Source of the DNA: Goodfellowiella coeruleoviolacea
Lineage (GTDB): Bacteria > Actinomycetota > Actinomycetes > Mycobacteriales > Pseudonocardiaceae
Direction of reading: 5' to 3'
DNA length: 64,000 nt
NCBI RefSeq assembly: GCF_024171785.1
Contig: NZ_JAMTCK010000008.1
Coordinates: 186,001 to 250,000, forward strand
Every line of letters begins with the position of its first letter. Position 1 is the first letter of the stretch. The position numbers and the translations under genes were made by a program. This document shows, one piece after another, positions 1 to 8,050 of the stretch. The notes under the pieces were generated by a model that saw only the letters and a list, made by a program, of their open reading frames with translations, was not told the DNA's origin and ran no database searches.

Positions 1-166
1 CGCAGACCGCACACACGGGCGCGCCCAGGGGTGGATCTCCTGCGGGAGGCAGGAAGAGCGTGGCGATGAGGCGTCGGCCGCACGAGGCGCACGCGGTCCC
101 GTCGTCGCGGGTGTCGCCGGTGATGTTGTGGAACTTCCCGTCCTGTGTGGACTGCCGCCAGGTCAT
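1..166 (-). CDS. Small zinc-ribbon-like protein, cut by the left window edge
   Basis: The ATG at 164-166 overlaps the stop of the preceding gene (163-408) by four bases (ATGA), so it is the fourth gene of a leftward translationally coupled chain. The visible 55 residues begin MTWRQSTQDGKFHN and contain two CxxC pairs, CASC and CAVC, about 30 residues apart. That spacing fits a zinc ribbon. The C-terminus lies outside the window. Function is unknown; small metal-binding proteins next to XRE/DUF397 genes are common in actinomycetes. The reading rests on the coupling and the cysteine pattern. Confidence 0.6.
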   Translation of the reverse strand, partial: MTWRQSTQDGKFHNITGDTRDDGTACASCGRRLIATLFLPPAGDPPLGAPVCAVC

Positions 167-408
167 GGCCGCCGCCGACCGTCGTAGCCCTCGGTGAGGG
201 CGATGTGTCGGCGGGTGCGGGCCGCCTCCATGCACAGCAGACAGCTGGGCCACAGCCACTCCCGCTTGGACGGCTCGCGGTCCACCATGACCACCGGGTG
301 TCGGCACAGCGTCTCGCCGGTCTCGCCTGCGACGAGTTCACCGGGGATGGCGTGTCGGCCGCCGTCCACCGGCCACCAGCGGAACGTGCGCCGCGCTGCG
401 GCGGTCAT
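163..408 (-). CDS. Small zinc-finger-like protein (81 aa)
   Basis: The start at 408 was chosen because its ATG overlaps the upstream gene's TGA (ATGA). A longer frame reaching 666 exists but would overlay two other coupled genes. The protein has an RRTFRWWPVDGGRHAIPG opening, then a TLCRHP block and a WPSCLLCMEAA block. This Cys/His arrangement, with aromatic residues around CxxC, is typical of small actinobacterial zinc-finger proteins of unknown role. It sits third in the four-gene chain and ends in a four-base overlap with the 1-166 gene. Confidence 0.6.
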   Translation of the reverse strand: MTAAARRTFRWWPVDGGRHAIPGELVAGETGETLCRHPVVMVDREPSKREWLWPSCLLCMEAARTRRHIALTEGYDGRRRP

Positions 409-590
409 CGCTGGTCCTTCGACAGTGGCAGGCGGGTGACCACCAGGTGCCAGGCACCGCAGTGGCACCAGCGGGGCATCCGGGTCCGGCCCACTCGCTC
501 GTTGAAGTGACCCCACCTGGAGTTCAACCACACGAGCCACTCCTTGTAGGCGTCGTCGTAGTGCCGGTAACTGCGCCGCAGGCACATCAC
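405..590 (-). CDS. Hypothetical small protein (61 aa)
   Basis: This short gene is linked at both ends by four-base overlaps. Its GTG start (588-590) overlaps the TGA of the 587-862 gene, and its TGA overlaps the ATG of the 163-408 gene. It encodes a basic, aromatic-rich protein with DDAYKEWLVWLNSRWGHFN in the first half and a PRWCHCGAWHL segment in the second. The CHCG and nearby histidine could bind a metal. I do not recognise a family. An ATG one codon downstream is the alternative start. Confidence 0.5.
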   Translation of the reverse strand: MMCLRRSYRHYDDAYKEWLVWLNSRWGHFNERVGRTRMPRWCHCGAWHLVVTRLPLSKDQR

Positions 591-862
591 GACACCGCCC
601 GGAGAAGCTGCCGGACGTGCCGGCCGGTGTATGCCTGGGTGGCGGGGTCGGGGCTCGGGGCGTCACCCGACCCCGCCGGTCGCCGCACCGATGTGGATAC
701 GTGGCGCGCGTGCGGCGACGTGGTGGGCCGCGCCTGACGGGTCGGGGTTCGCCGGTGGCGCGGCTGCTTGTGGGTGGTGCGGTCGATGCCGGCCATGCCG
801 TAGACGACCGCGGCGGCGCCGACGAGCGCCGCGATGGAGCAGACGATGACGATCCAGGTCAC
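587..862 (-). CDS. Small single-span membrane protein (91 aa)
   Basis: First gene of the leftward chain. Residues 2-22 (TWIVIVCSIAALVGAAAVVYG) form one hydrophobic helix, and the rest is a basic, Pro/Arg/Thr-rich tail with no recognisable domain, probably disordered. The stop overlaps the next start (GTGA), which is the main argument that the frame is translated. The 5' region contains two strong hairpins (888-933 and 1003-1039) that would lie in this gene's leader if the promoter is near 1100. No function can be assigned. Confidence 0.5.
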   Translation of the reverse strand: MTWIVIVCSIAALVGAAAVVYGMAGIDRTTHKQPRHRRTPTRQARPTTSPHARHVSTSVRRPAGSGDAPSPDPATQAYTGRHVRQLLRAVS

Positions 863-887
863 GCCACACCTCCATGTGTGAGGTGGG

Positions 888-933
888 CCGGCAGGACGGG
901 AGTGACTGGGGAGGCGCTCGACCGTCCTGCCGG
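888..933. repeat. Perfect 12-bp inverted repeat, 22-nt loop
   Basis: CCGGCAGGACGG (888-899) is followed by its exact complement CCGTCCTGCCGG (922-933). The hairpin lies 25 bases upstream of the leftward gene starting at 862, so it would sit in that mRNA's leader. No T-run follows on either strand, so it is not a standard intrinsic terminator. An attenuator or protein site is possible. Confidence 0.6.
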
Positions 934-1002
934 TCCGGGGGTGGGCGACGGGCCTGACTCCGTCGCCCGGATCGCCCCAGGGGGCTGGGGCGAGTACGGG
1001 GC

Positions 1003-1039
1003 GGGGAGCGGGCTATACCGGGCAGGAAGCCCGCTCCCC
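1003..1039. repeat. Perfect 12-bp inverted repeat, 13-nt loop
   Basis: GGGGAGCGGGCT (1003-1014) pairs exactly with AGCCCGCTCCCC (1028-1039). It is the second strong hairpin in the same divergent region and has no adjoining T-run. It may be a leader hairpin of the leftward chain or a boundary element between the two operons. Confidence 0.6.
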
Positions 1040-1188
1040 CTGAGCGGCAAGCCGCCCAGCCGCCCGGCGGGGCCGGACGAGATTTGGGAAGCGGCGAACC
1101 CAACCAGCGAGTTCGCCGCTCCGGGCTGCCATCAGGGGAGTCTCCGGAATCTCACCCTTACTGATCAGCCCGTAGGAACAGTAGCGCA

Positions 1189-1260
1189 GGAATGTTCCGA
1201 TGCGCCACCCCCTGTGAACGCAGGCCTACCGGAACGTTCTGACTGGCACACTGGAGTCAG
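1189..1260 (+). promoter_or_regulatory. Candidate operators upstream of the XRE regulator
   Basis: GGAATGTTCC (1189-1198) and GGAACGTTCT (1231-1240) are two near-palindromes of the form GGAA-N2-TTC(C/T) spaced about 42 bases apart. They are followed by a separate inverted repeat, CTGACT (1239-1244) with AGTCAG (1255-1260). A related AACGTTCC occurs just inside the gene. XRE regulators often bind short palindromes in their own promoter, so autoregulation is plausible but untested. Confidence 0.35.
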
Positions 1261-1283
1261 CACTTGCCGAAGGAGGGGACACC

Positions 1284-2132
1284 GTGACGAGGCCAAACCC
1301 AACGTTCCGGCGCAGGCAGCTCGGACGACAGCTGCGTCGGCTCCGGGAGGAGTTGGGATTCAGTCGCGAGGAGATCGCCAGCTACCTGGGCTGCCAGCTC
1401 CCCAAGATGAGCAAGATCGAGACTGGAAAGCTTGGCGTGTCACCAGCCGAGCTACGGCTACTACTGATCAAGTACGACGTGCCAGATGAGGAAGCCGAGG
1501 AGATGATCGACCTCGGTAAGGAGAGTCGAAAGCAAGGTTGGTGGGTCAGCTTCGGCGACGTCGTCCCGATTTGGCTGAGCGACTACGTTGGCTTCGAATC
1601 TGAAGCTGAGACCATCTACAGCTATGAGGCCGAACTGCTGCATGGCCTGCTCCAGACCGAGGGTTACGCTCGTGCCGTCATCCGCGCGTGGCCGGGAGCT
1701 GACGCCGACCATGAAGACCGCGGCGTGAGATTGAGGGCAGCGCGACAGGAAGTGCTAACTCGAAATCCGCCTGTCAACTATGTCGCGATCGTCAACGAGG
1801 CGGCTTTGTGTCGCTCAGTTGGCGGACCGGCTACGATGCGCCAGCAGCTCGAACGGTTGCTGGACGTGATGAAGCTTCCCAACGTGACCTTGCGGGTACT
1901 GCCTCTCTCCGCAGGCGCCCATCCGGGCATGGGTAGCTCGTTCACGATCCTGCATATGCCAGGTCAATCTGATCCCGTGGTTTACCTGGAGGAGCTGACG
2001 ACGGCTGCGTACTTGGAGAAAGAGCACGAGGTTGCGCCGTATAAGTTGGTGTTTGACCGGCTCCAAGACGTGGCCTTGTCCGAGCGTGACACGCGCAAGC
2101 TCGTCGCGGAGAAGATCAAGGAAGTGGTTTGA
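1284..2132 (+). CDS. XRE-family HTH regulator with DUF5753
   Basis: GTG start 9 bases after AAGGAGGGGAC. The 282-residue protein has an N-terminal XRE helix-turn-helix (about residues 12-70, with LRRLREELGFSREEIASYLG and LPKMSKIETGK). A DUF5753 region follows (about 95-275), including ETIYSYEAELLHGLLQTEGY, a signature of this family. Such proteins are abundant in actinomycetes and are usually paired with a DUF397 partner, as here (overlap TTGA with 2129). Known relatives (WhiJ/BldB-neighbourhood type) influence development and antibiotic production. The target is unknown; autoregulation is likely given the palindromes upstream. Confidence 0.9.
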   Translation: MTRPNPTFRRRQLGRQLRRLREELGFSREEIASYLGCQLPKMSKIETGKLGVSPAELRLLLIKYDVPDEEAEEMIDLGKESRKQGWWVSFGDVVPIWLSDYVGFESEAETIYSYEAELLHGLLQTEGYARAVIRAWPGADADHEDRGVRLRAARQEVLTRNPPVNYVAIVNEAALCRSVGGPATMRQQLERLLDVMKLPNVTLRVLPLSAGAHPGMGSSFTILHMPGQSDPVVYLEELTTAAYLEKEHEVAPYKLVFDRLQDVALSERDTRKLVAEKIKEVV

Positions 2133-2359
2133 GCAAGAACGGAAGGGCTTTCGGGATGCAGACTCCGGACATGTCCCGGGCCATCTGGGTCAAGTCGTCG
2201 CGCAGCAATGCCAAAGGCAGCTGCGTCGAGCTGGCGCAGCTCGCTGAAGTGGCTGGCGTTCGCGACTCGAAGAACCCCACCGGCCCGGCCCTGACCTTTG
2301 GGAAGGCCGAGCTGACGAGGTTCCTTGGCGCCGTGAAGGCCGGGCGCCTCGACGGCTGA
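2129..2359 (+). CDS. DUF397 protein, partner of the XRE regulator
   Basis: Small protein with the DUF397 pattern WVKSSRSNAKGSCVELAQL and the following VAGVRDSKNP and LTFGKAELTRFLGAVKAGRLDG. Two starts are possible. TTG at 2129 overlaps the upstream stop (76 aa), while ATG at 2156 has a GGAAGGGC site at 2141-2148 and gives 67 aa, closer to typical family length. DUF397 proteins work as the small partner of XRE/DUF5753 regulators, possibly as an antagonist. A strong terminator follows at 2374. Confidence 0.85.
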   Translation: MSKNGRAFGMQTPDMSRAIWVKSSRSNAKGSCVELAQLAEVAGVRDSKNPTGPALTFGKAELTRFLGAVKAGRLDG

Positions 2360-2373
2360 CCCGACACGCAACT

Positions 2374-2410
2374 GCGGCCCCCTGCCTAGCTGTAGTAGGC
2401 AGGGGGCCGC
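2374..2410 (+). terminator. Strong hairpin terminator after the XRE/DUF397 pair
   Basis: A perfect 15-bp stem (2374-2388 with 2396-2410) closes a 7-base loop. It begins 15 bases after the DUF397 stop and is followed by TCTGCGTTTC. This is a convincing end for the operon even though the T-tract is short, as is usual in high-G+C actinomycetes. The 234 bases from 2411 to the next gene hold nothing I can support. Confidence 0.8.
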
Positions 2411-2644
2411 TCTGCGTTTCATCCTATCCAGTGATCTTGGGTAGCGCCTCAGCGATGGGATGCCGTGGGATTCGCCGTGGGATGAGTTGCTGTTCCTCGG
2501 CGCTCCCGGGGACTCCTTCACTGGGGAGGTCTGGGACCCGTGTGACCTGCGGGAATCTTCCTTCCCGCTCCTTCCTGCTCCGCGCGCACGCCGCACAGCC
2601 TGCCACCCGCCGACCGCCCGCTGACCACCCGCCCGACCAGCGGG

Positions 2645-3088
2645 TCAGGCGGTTGCCGCGGCGGCGCGGGCGTTCCGGGAGCGCGCCACCGAGGGGGAGC
2701 CGGCCAGCAGGAGCGCTCCACCCAGGGCCACCACGGCCGCGGTGGCCCCGTGGACGCCGAAGGCGGTGGCCGGCGACCCGCCCGTGCCCAACACGATGAG
2801 CATGTCGCCGAGCGGGGTGACCGCCTCGGCCAGCATGGCCCAGCCCAGGGTGCGGCGGCTGCCCGCGACCAGCACGGCCAGCATCACCAGCCCGGACACC
2901 ACGTCCCGCACGCCCTTGACGTACAGGAAGCCCTCGCCCTGGCCCTGCGGCCAGCTCGGCACGCCGAAGGTGCTGGCGGTGCTCACCGGCGCGAGCAGGT
3001 ACTGCGCGCCGATGAAGAAGGCGAAGACGATGATGGCCACGGCGATCGCGGTGCCGATGCCGGTGCGGGAGAAGAGCTTCTTGGTCAT
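2645..3088 (-). CDS. DUF4267-type small membrane protein
   Basis: 147 residues from an ATG at 3086-3088. A longer frame upstream is Arg/Pro-rich and rejected. The protein opens MTKKLFSRTG and then has four hydrophobic segments: about residues 9-30, 55-77, 80-100 and 110-130. The second follows FLYVKGVRDVVSG, a hallmark of DUF4267. It is an integral membrane protein of unknown function. It stands alone, divergent from the BTAD regulator and separated from the XRE operon by the terminator at 2374. Confidence 0.7.
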   Translation of the reverse strand: MTKKLFSRTGIGTAIAVAIIVFAFFIGAQYLLAPVSTASTFGVPSWPQGQGEGFLYVKGVRDVVSGLVMLAVLVAGSRRTLGWAMLAEAVTPLGDMLIVLGTGGSPATAFGVHGATAAVVALGGALLLAGSPSVARSRNARAAAATA

Positions 3089-3402
3089 CTCAGTTCCAGT
3101 CCTCTGTGGTCGGTCAGTCGAATGGGTCGCACCGCGCTGGTCAGCTCGACCGCCATCCGGGACTCGCGGCGCGGGCCGCGGTGGATGACCGCCAGTTCGT
3201 GGGGGTCGACCCGGGGCTCGGTGGAGGTCGTCCTCGGGGTTCTCTTCGCGGTGCTGTCGACCGGTCGGCACAGAGCGTGCGCCGCCGCACTTGGTGGTGA
3301 CTTGGAACCGGACTTGGAACCAGCGCCGGGACGGCTCGGAACCGGCCACATCGGACTCGGAGCTGACCGAACCGAGGGGGGAGCACCTAGGATGGGCGCG
3401 CC
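3089..3402. other. Divergent promoter region of the BTAD regulator
   Basis: Between the DUF4267 gene and the BTAD regulator there is no credible gene. Direct repeats TTGGAACC occur at 3302-3309 and 3314-3321, with TCGGAACC at 3336-3343 (12- and 22-base periods), 60 to 100 bases upstream of the regulator. Tandem repeats at multiples of about 11 bases are how SARP-type proteins bind, so these could be an autoregulatory site. TAGGAT at 3388-3393 is a candidate -10 only 9 bases before the ATG, implying a leaderless or nearly leaderless transcript. Confidence 0.4.
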
Positions 3403-6400
3403 ATGCTGTGGATACGCGTGCTGGGGCCGATCACCGCCGAGGCGGACGGCGTGCCGATCCCGCTCGGTGGGCCGCGGCAGCGCGCGGTGCTCGCCCTGCT
3501 GGTCGCGGCGCGCGGCCAGGTCGTGTCGGTGGACCGGATGATCGAGGACCTGTGGCGCGGTGAACCGCCGGCCAAGGCGGTGGCCTCGCTCCAGGCGTAC
3601 GTGTCCAACCTGCGCCGGCTGCTCGAACCCGGCCGCCCACCGCGCACCCCGGCCCGGCTGCTGGTCAGCGCCCCACCCGGCTACGCGGTGCGGCTGCCGG
3701 CCGACGCGGTGGACGCGTGGCGGTTCGAGCGGCTGTGCCGCGACGCCCGTGAGCGCGTCGGCACCGACCCGGGCGCGGCCAGGGCGCTGCTGGACGAGGC
3801 GCTGGCGCTGTGGCGGGGCCCGGCGTTCGCCGAGACCGGCGACGAGGACTGGGCGGCGGCCGAGGCCGGCAGGCTGGCCGAGCTGCGACGGGGCGCCCGT
3901 GAGCTGCGGGTGGCCGCGGCACTGCGCACCGGGGACACCGCCGGGGCCGTGGCCGACGCCGACCAGCTCACCCGGGACGAGCCACTGCGCGAGGAGGGCT
4001 GGCGGCTGCACGCGCTCGCCCTGTGGGGCGGTGGGCGCCAGGCCGACGCGCTGGCCACGCTGCGCAGGGCCAGGAGCGTGCTGGCCGACGAACTCGGACT
4101 GGACCCGGGGCCCGCGCTGGTGGAACTGGAAACCGCGATCCTCACCCAGCGCACCGAACCGCTGGGCCTGCTCGGCCACCCCGCGGTGTCCACCGTGGAC
4201 GCGCTGGCGGCCGGCCCGATCGCCCCGCCACCATCCACAGTGGACAACAACGCCGACGTGTTCGTGGGCAGGGAGGCCGAGTTGGCGGCGCTCACCGCGC
4301 TGGCCGCCGACGCCCGCGCCGGTGGTGGCCGCGTCGCCCTGGTCACCGGCGAGGCCGGGCAGGGCAAGTCCACGCTGCTGGCCCGGCTGGGCGAGCAGCT
4401 CACCGCCCAGGGCTGGCTGGTGGTGACCGGCCGGTGCGCCGAGTTGGACGGCGCACCGCCGGCCTGGCCGTGGGCGCTGGCCCTGACCCAGCTCGCCAGG
4501 GCGGTGCCGGTGCCGGCCCAGCACGCGGCCGTGCTGGCGCCGCTGCTGGGCGAGACCGGGGCGGCGCCCGCGCCGGTGGCGGACACCACGGCCGGGCGGT
4601 TCCGGCTGCGGCACGCGGTGTGGTCCTGGCTGGGCGCGGCGGCCCGGGACCGGCCCGTCGCGGTCGTGCTCGACGACCTGCACTGGGCGGACGCGCAGAC
4701 CCTGGCCCTGCTGGCCGGCGCCGCCGACGAACTGGCCGGCGACGAACCGGCTGGCGCGCCGCTGCTGCTGGTGGCCGCGTTCCGACCGGACGAGAACGAC
4801 GGGCGGCTCACCGAGCCGCTGGCCCGGCTGGCCCGCCGCGCTCCGCTGCGGCTGCCGTTGACCGGCCTGCCCGAGGCCGAGGTGGCCCGGCTGGTCACCG
4901 CGTTGTGCGCGATCCCGGTGGACCGGCCCACGCTGGCCGCGCTGGCCGAGCGCACCGGCGGAAATCCCTTCTACGTCAGGGAGAGCGCCCGCCTGCTGGA
5001 CAGCGAGGGCGCGCTGGTGGCCGTGTCCGAGGTGCCCGAGGGCGTGCGCGACGTGCTGCGCCGGCGGCTGGCCCGGCTGCCCGAGCCGGCCGTGGCCGTG
5101 CTCCGACTGGCCGCCGTGGCCGCCGTGGCCGGCGGGCACGCCTCGGTCGAGGTGCTGGTGGACGCCGCCGACACCGACGAGGCCGGGGTGCTGGACGCCC
5201 TGGAGAGCGGCCTGATCGCCGGGCTGCTCACCGAGCCGGAACCGGGCCGGGTGGGGTTCACCCACGCGCTGGTCCGCGACACCGTGCTGGCCGACCTGAG
5301 CCGGCTGCGGGCGGTGCGGATGCACGCGCGGCTGGCCGCGGCCCTGGAACGGCTCCAGCCCGACGAGGTCAGGCTGCTCGCCCACCACCACACCAGGGCC
5401 GCGTCCGCCGCGTCCGCGGCCAAGGCCGTCGCCTACTGCGTGCGCGCGGCCGAGCTGGCCGAGCGGCGCTTCGGCCACGACGTGGCCGCCTGCCTGCTCG
5501 GCGACGCGCTGACCAGCTTCGAGCGGATCCCGGACGCGACCGGCGACCGGGACGCGCGGCGGGTGGAGCTGCTGGGCCGGCTGCTGCGCGCGCAGTTGCG
5601 GGCCGGCGCGGTCACCGCGGCCAGGGCCACCCGGCAGCGGGCCCTGGACCTGGCCGAGGCCGCCGGCCGGGACGACCTGCTGGTGGCCGCGTTCACCGCG
5701 TGGAGCGAGCCGACGCCGTGGCAGATCCGCCCGTACGGGTCCGACGACGAACGGGTCATCGCCCTGCTGACCCGGCTGCTGCGACAGTCCGCTGTGGACT
5801 GTGCCATTGTGGATCAAGCCCGTTCGGAAGAGTCCGCTGTGGACCTGTCCGTTGTGGACGGACCGGGTCTGGACGCCGAGGCGCGCTGCCGGCTGCTGGA
5901 CATGTACGCGGCCGAGCAGTCCGGCAACGGCGACCCGAGGGCGCGGGCCGCCGCCGAGCGGGCCGTGGCCCTGGCCGAGCGGCTGGGCCGGCCCGGGCTG
6001 CACGCGCAGACCATGGTCACGCTGGCCCGCGAGGTGGACGGGGAGCTGGAGTGGCGGGAGCAGGCCAGGCTGGGCGCGGCGATCGCGCGCCTCGGCGACG
6101 CCAACGACCTGCCGGTCTACCGCGGTCAGGGGCGGATCGTCCAGGCCGCGGCCGCCGCCGTGGCGGGCGAGCCGGAGGAGGTGCGCCGGCTGGTCGGCGA
6201 GAGCCTGGACCTGGCCCGCGCCTACCGGTTGGCCGAACTGCGTGACGTGGGCGAGTGCGCGCTGGGCATGCTGGCGCACAGCGCCGGCGACTTCACCGAG
6301 GCCGAGCGGTACTACGCGGAGGCCGCCGACCGGATGCGCCGACAGGGCTCGCCGCACGGGACCGGCTACGGCCAACTCGCCGCCGCCGCGCTCGCGGTGG

Positions 6401-6891
6401 ACCAGGACCGGCTGGCCGAGTTCACCCCGATCGCCGAGCAGCTGTTCGCGGACTTCGGGCCGGTGATGGCGGACGTGTGCGCGGCCGCGCTGATCGCCTC
6501 GGGCCGGATCGAGGACGCGCGGCGGGTCCACGCGCACGCCACGCCCATCCGCCCGGACTTCTTCTTCAGCATGTTCGCCACGTTCCGGTCCCTGGTGGTG
6601 TGCGCGCTGGACGACCGCGCCGGCGCGGCCGAGCTGTACGCGGCGCTGCTGCCCTACCGAGGCATCGCCGCCGGCGTGTCCAGCCTGTCCCTGGCCATGC
6701 GGCCGGTCGCGCACACCCTGGGTGAGCTGGCCGTGCTGCTGGGCCGGCGGGACGCCGCCGGCGCGCACTTCACCGAGGCGCTGGCCGTGGCGCGGCGCTG
6801 GCGGGCGCCGCACTGGACCGCCAGCGCCCGCGCGGCCCTCGACGCGCTGGACACCGCGCCGGTGCCGACCCGGGTCACCTGCCCCAGTTGA
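3403..6891 (+). CDS. BTAD/AfsR-like regulator with ATPase and TPR-like C-terminus
   Basis: 1162 residues. An N-terminal OmpR-type winged helix (about 1-95, with GGPRQRAVLALLVAARGQVV) and a bacterial transcriptional activation domain (about 96-245) make it a SARP-type DNA binder. An ATPase follows with Walker A GEAGQGKST at residues 316-324 and Walker B VVLDDLHWAD around 425. The remaining 500 or so residues are Ala/Leu-rich helical repeats of TPR style. Large SARPs of this layout act as global or pathway activators. An odd insertion at 5786-5859 (SAVD-CAIVD-SAVD-SVVD) carries three GTCC-N-N-TGTGGAC motifs and codons unlike the rest of the gene. Its 3' end overlaps the convergent lyase gene by 17 bases. 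Confidence 0.9.
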   Translation: MLWIRVLGPITAEADGVPIPLGGPRQRAVLALLVAARGQVVSVDRMIEDLWRGEPPAKAVASLQAYVSNLRRLLEPGRPPRTPARLLVSAPPGYAVRLPADAVDAWRFERLCRDARERVGTDPGAARALLDEALALWRGPAFAETGDEDWAAAEAGRLAELRRGARELRVAAALRTGDTAGAVADADQLTRDEPLREEGWRLHALALWGGGRQADALATLRRARSVLADELGLDPGPALVELETAILTQRTEPLGLLGHPAVSTVDALAAGPIAPPPSTVDNNADVFVGREAELAALTALAADARAGGGRVALVTGEAGQGKSTLLARLGEQLTAQGWLVVTGRCAELDGAPPAWPWALALTQLARAVPVPAQHAAVLAPLLGETGAAPAPVADTTAGRFRLRHAVWSWLGAAARDRPVAVVLDDLHWADAQTLALLAGAADELAGDEPAGAPLLLVAAFRPDENDGRLTEPLARLARRAPLRLPLTGLPEAEVARLVTALCAIPVDRPTLAALAERTGGNPFYVRESARLLDSEGALVAVSEVPEGVRDVLRRRLARLPEPAVAVLRLAAVAAVAGGHASVEVLVDAADTDEAGVLDALESGLIAGLLTEPEPGRVGFTHALVRDTVLADLSRLRAVRMHARLAAALERLQPDEVRLLAHHHTRAASAASAAKAVAYCVRAAELAERRFGHDVAACLLGDALTSFERIPDATGDRDARRVELLGRLLRAQLRAGAVTAARATRQRALDLAEAAGRDDLLVAAFTAWSEPTPWQIRPYGSDDERVIALLTRLLRQSAVDCAIVDQARSEESAVDLSVVDGPGLDAEARCRLLDMYAAEQSGNGDPRARAAAERAVALAERLGRPGLHAQTMVTLAREVDGELEWREQARLGAAIARLGDANDLPVYRGQGRIVQAAAAAVAGEPEEVRRLVGESLDLARAYRLAELRDVGECALGMLAHSAGDFTEAERYYAEAADRMRRQGSPHGTGYGQLAAAALAVDQDRLAEFTPIAEQLFADFGPVMADVCAAALIASGRIEDARRVHAHATPIRPDFFFSMFATFRSLVVCALDDRAGAAELYAALLPYRGIAAGVSSLSLAMRPVAHTLGELAVLLGRRDAAGAHFTEALAVARRWRAPHWTASARAALDALDTAPVPTRVTCPS

Positions 6892-7864
6892 GCACCAGCG
6901 GGTCGTACCGCTTGGCCAGCTCCACCAGGCCGGCGCGGGTGCGCGGGGACACCGGACCCAGTGGCGCGCGGGTGCGTTCCGAGCCGATGATGCCGCCCTC
7001 GGCCATCAGGATCTTCTGCGCGCGCAGCCCGCACTGCCGGTTCTCGAAGTGGATCAGCGGCAGCAGCCGCTCGTAGCCGGCGACCGCCTCGTCCCGGCGG
7101 CCGGCCAGGTGGTCGCGCACGATCCGGCCCAGCTCACCGGGCACCATCGAGCTGCACATGGTGCCGACCGCGCCGGCGTCCAGGTCGGGCAGCAGGGTGA
7201 CCGACTCCTCGCCGTCGAACGGCCCGACCAGCTGGTCGCCGACCGCGTCCACCAGCGTCGCCAGCTTGTCCGCGGCGAACGGCACCTCGATCTTGGCGTA
7301 GCGCACCTGGGGCACCTGTCTGACCAGGTCGATCAGCAGGCCGGCCGGCAGCGGCGTGCTGGACATGGGCGCGTCCTGCACCATGATCGGGATGTCGATG
7401 GCATCGGCCACGGTGCGGAAGTAGTCGATCACGCCCTGGGCGGACACGGACAGCGTGGCACCGAAGAACGGCGGCATCAGCATGACCATGGCCGCGCCCA
7501 TGTCCTGGGCGGCGCGGCTGCGCTGCGCGGCGATCCGGGCGCTGTAGTGGCTGGTGGTCACGACCACCGGCACCCGGCCGGCGGTGTGCTCCAGCACGGT
7601 GGCGGCGACCTGGTCGCGCTCGGCCTCGGTCAGCGAGAACTGCTCCGAGTAGTTGGCCAGCGCGCACACGCCGTCGACCCGGGCGTCGACCAGGTAGTCG
7701 AGCACCCGCCGCAGTCCGGGCAGGTCCAGGTCCTCGTTGTCGTGGAAGATCGTGGGCACGACCGGGACGACGCCGGTCAGCGGGGATGACGGGGTCAGGG
7801 TGCGCTCGTCGTCCGGCCGCGGTCCGCTGTCGGGCGTGGCGTGCTCACTGCTGGTGGTGGACAT
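6875..7864 (-). CDS. DHDPS/NAL-family aldolase or dehydratase, probably sugar-acid specific
   Basis: 329 residues with the (beta/alpha)8 fold of the dihydrodipicolinate synthase/N-acetylneuraminate lyase family. The Schiff-base lysine is in VRYAKIEVP. The usual catalytic tyrosine of true DHDPS is replaced (IMVQDAP instead of a YNxP pattern), which argues against lysine biosynthesis and for a keto-deoxy sugar-acid lyase or dehydratase. The first 27 residues are a polar, probably disordered extension. The gene is divergent from a UxaA-family dehydratase, so the pair likely converts an aldaric or aldonic acid to a 2-keto-3-deoxy acid and then cleaves or dehydrates it. The 3' end overlaps the BTAD gene. 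Confidence 0.75.
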   Translation of the reverse strand: MSTTSSEHATPDSGPRPDDERTLTPSSPLTGVVPVVPTIFHDNEDLDLPGLRRVLDYLVDARVDGVCALANYSEQFSLTEAERDQVAATVLEHTAGRVPVVVTTSHYSARIAAQRSRAAQDMGAAMVMLMPPFFGATLSVSAQGVIDYFRTVADAIDIPIMVQDAPMSSTPLPAGLLIDLVRQVPQVRYAKIEVPFAADKLATLVDAVGDQLVGPFDGEESVTLLPDLDAGAVGTMCSSMVPGELGRIVRDHLAGRRDEAVAGYERLLPLIHFENRQCGLRAQKILMAEGGIIGSERTRAPLGPVSPRTRAGLVELAKRYDPLVLNWGR

Positions 7865-7900
7865 GGGCGCTGACGTCCTCCCGCCGGATCAAGGCGATCG

Positions 7901-7914
7901 TCTGATATATCGGA
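7901..7914. promoter_or_regulatory. Candidate operator between the sugar-acid genes
   Basis: TCTGATATATCGGA has a perfect GATATATC core and nearly symmetric flanks. It is an AT-rich palindrome in a G+C-rich divergent promoter, 37 bases before the lyase start. Size and symmetry suit a GntR/FadR-type repressor of sugar-acid catabolism. No such regulator is encoded nearby. Confidence 0.45.
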
Positions 7915-8021
7915 TGCAATCTGAGAGGTCGGACAAAGGGTAGAGGGCTGGAATCGGCCGGCGCAATGCCAGCCGCCTGGCCAGCCCCTTCGTCAGCGGT
8001 ACTCGCCCGAGGGTCGGCGCG

Positions 8022-8050
8022 TTGACACCCTGATGGCCCCGACCTAGTCT
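8022..8050 (+). promoter_or_regulatory. Housekeeping-type promoter of the UxaA-family gene
   Basis: TTGACA (8022-8027), a 17-base spacer, then TAGTCT (8045-8050). This is a near-consensus -35 with an actinobacterial -10. Transcription would start near 8057, about 48 bases before the gene. Confidence 0.65.

Larger units (their letters stand above)
863..1283. other. Divergent intergenic region with hairpins and repeated GGAAC motifs
   Basis: This non-coding stretch separates the leftward small-gene chain from the rightward XRE/DUF397 pair. It holds two perfect 12-bp inverted repeats (listed separately), a short GCGGC-AA-GCCGC stem at 1044-1055, and, nearer the XRE gene, several GGAAC/GTTCC motifs. 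I see no convincing -35/-10 pair and no open frame with a plausible start and ribosome site. Confidence 0.5.

Noticed and set aside
888-1039. A riboswitch upstream of the small-gene chain
   Set aside because: The two hairpins are perfect but I find no known aptamer core and no terminator T-run.
6875-6891. The 17-base overlap of convergent 3' ends as an antisense control element
   Set aside because: Overlap of this size is common in compact actinobacterial genomes and nothing else points to regulation.
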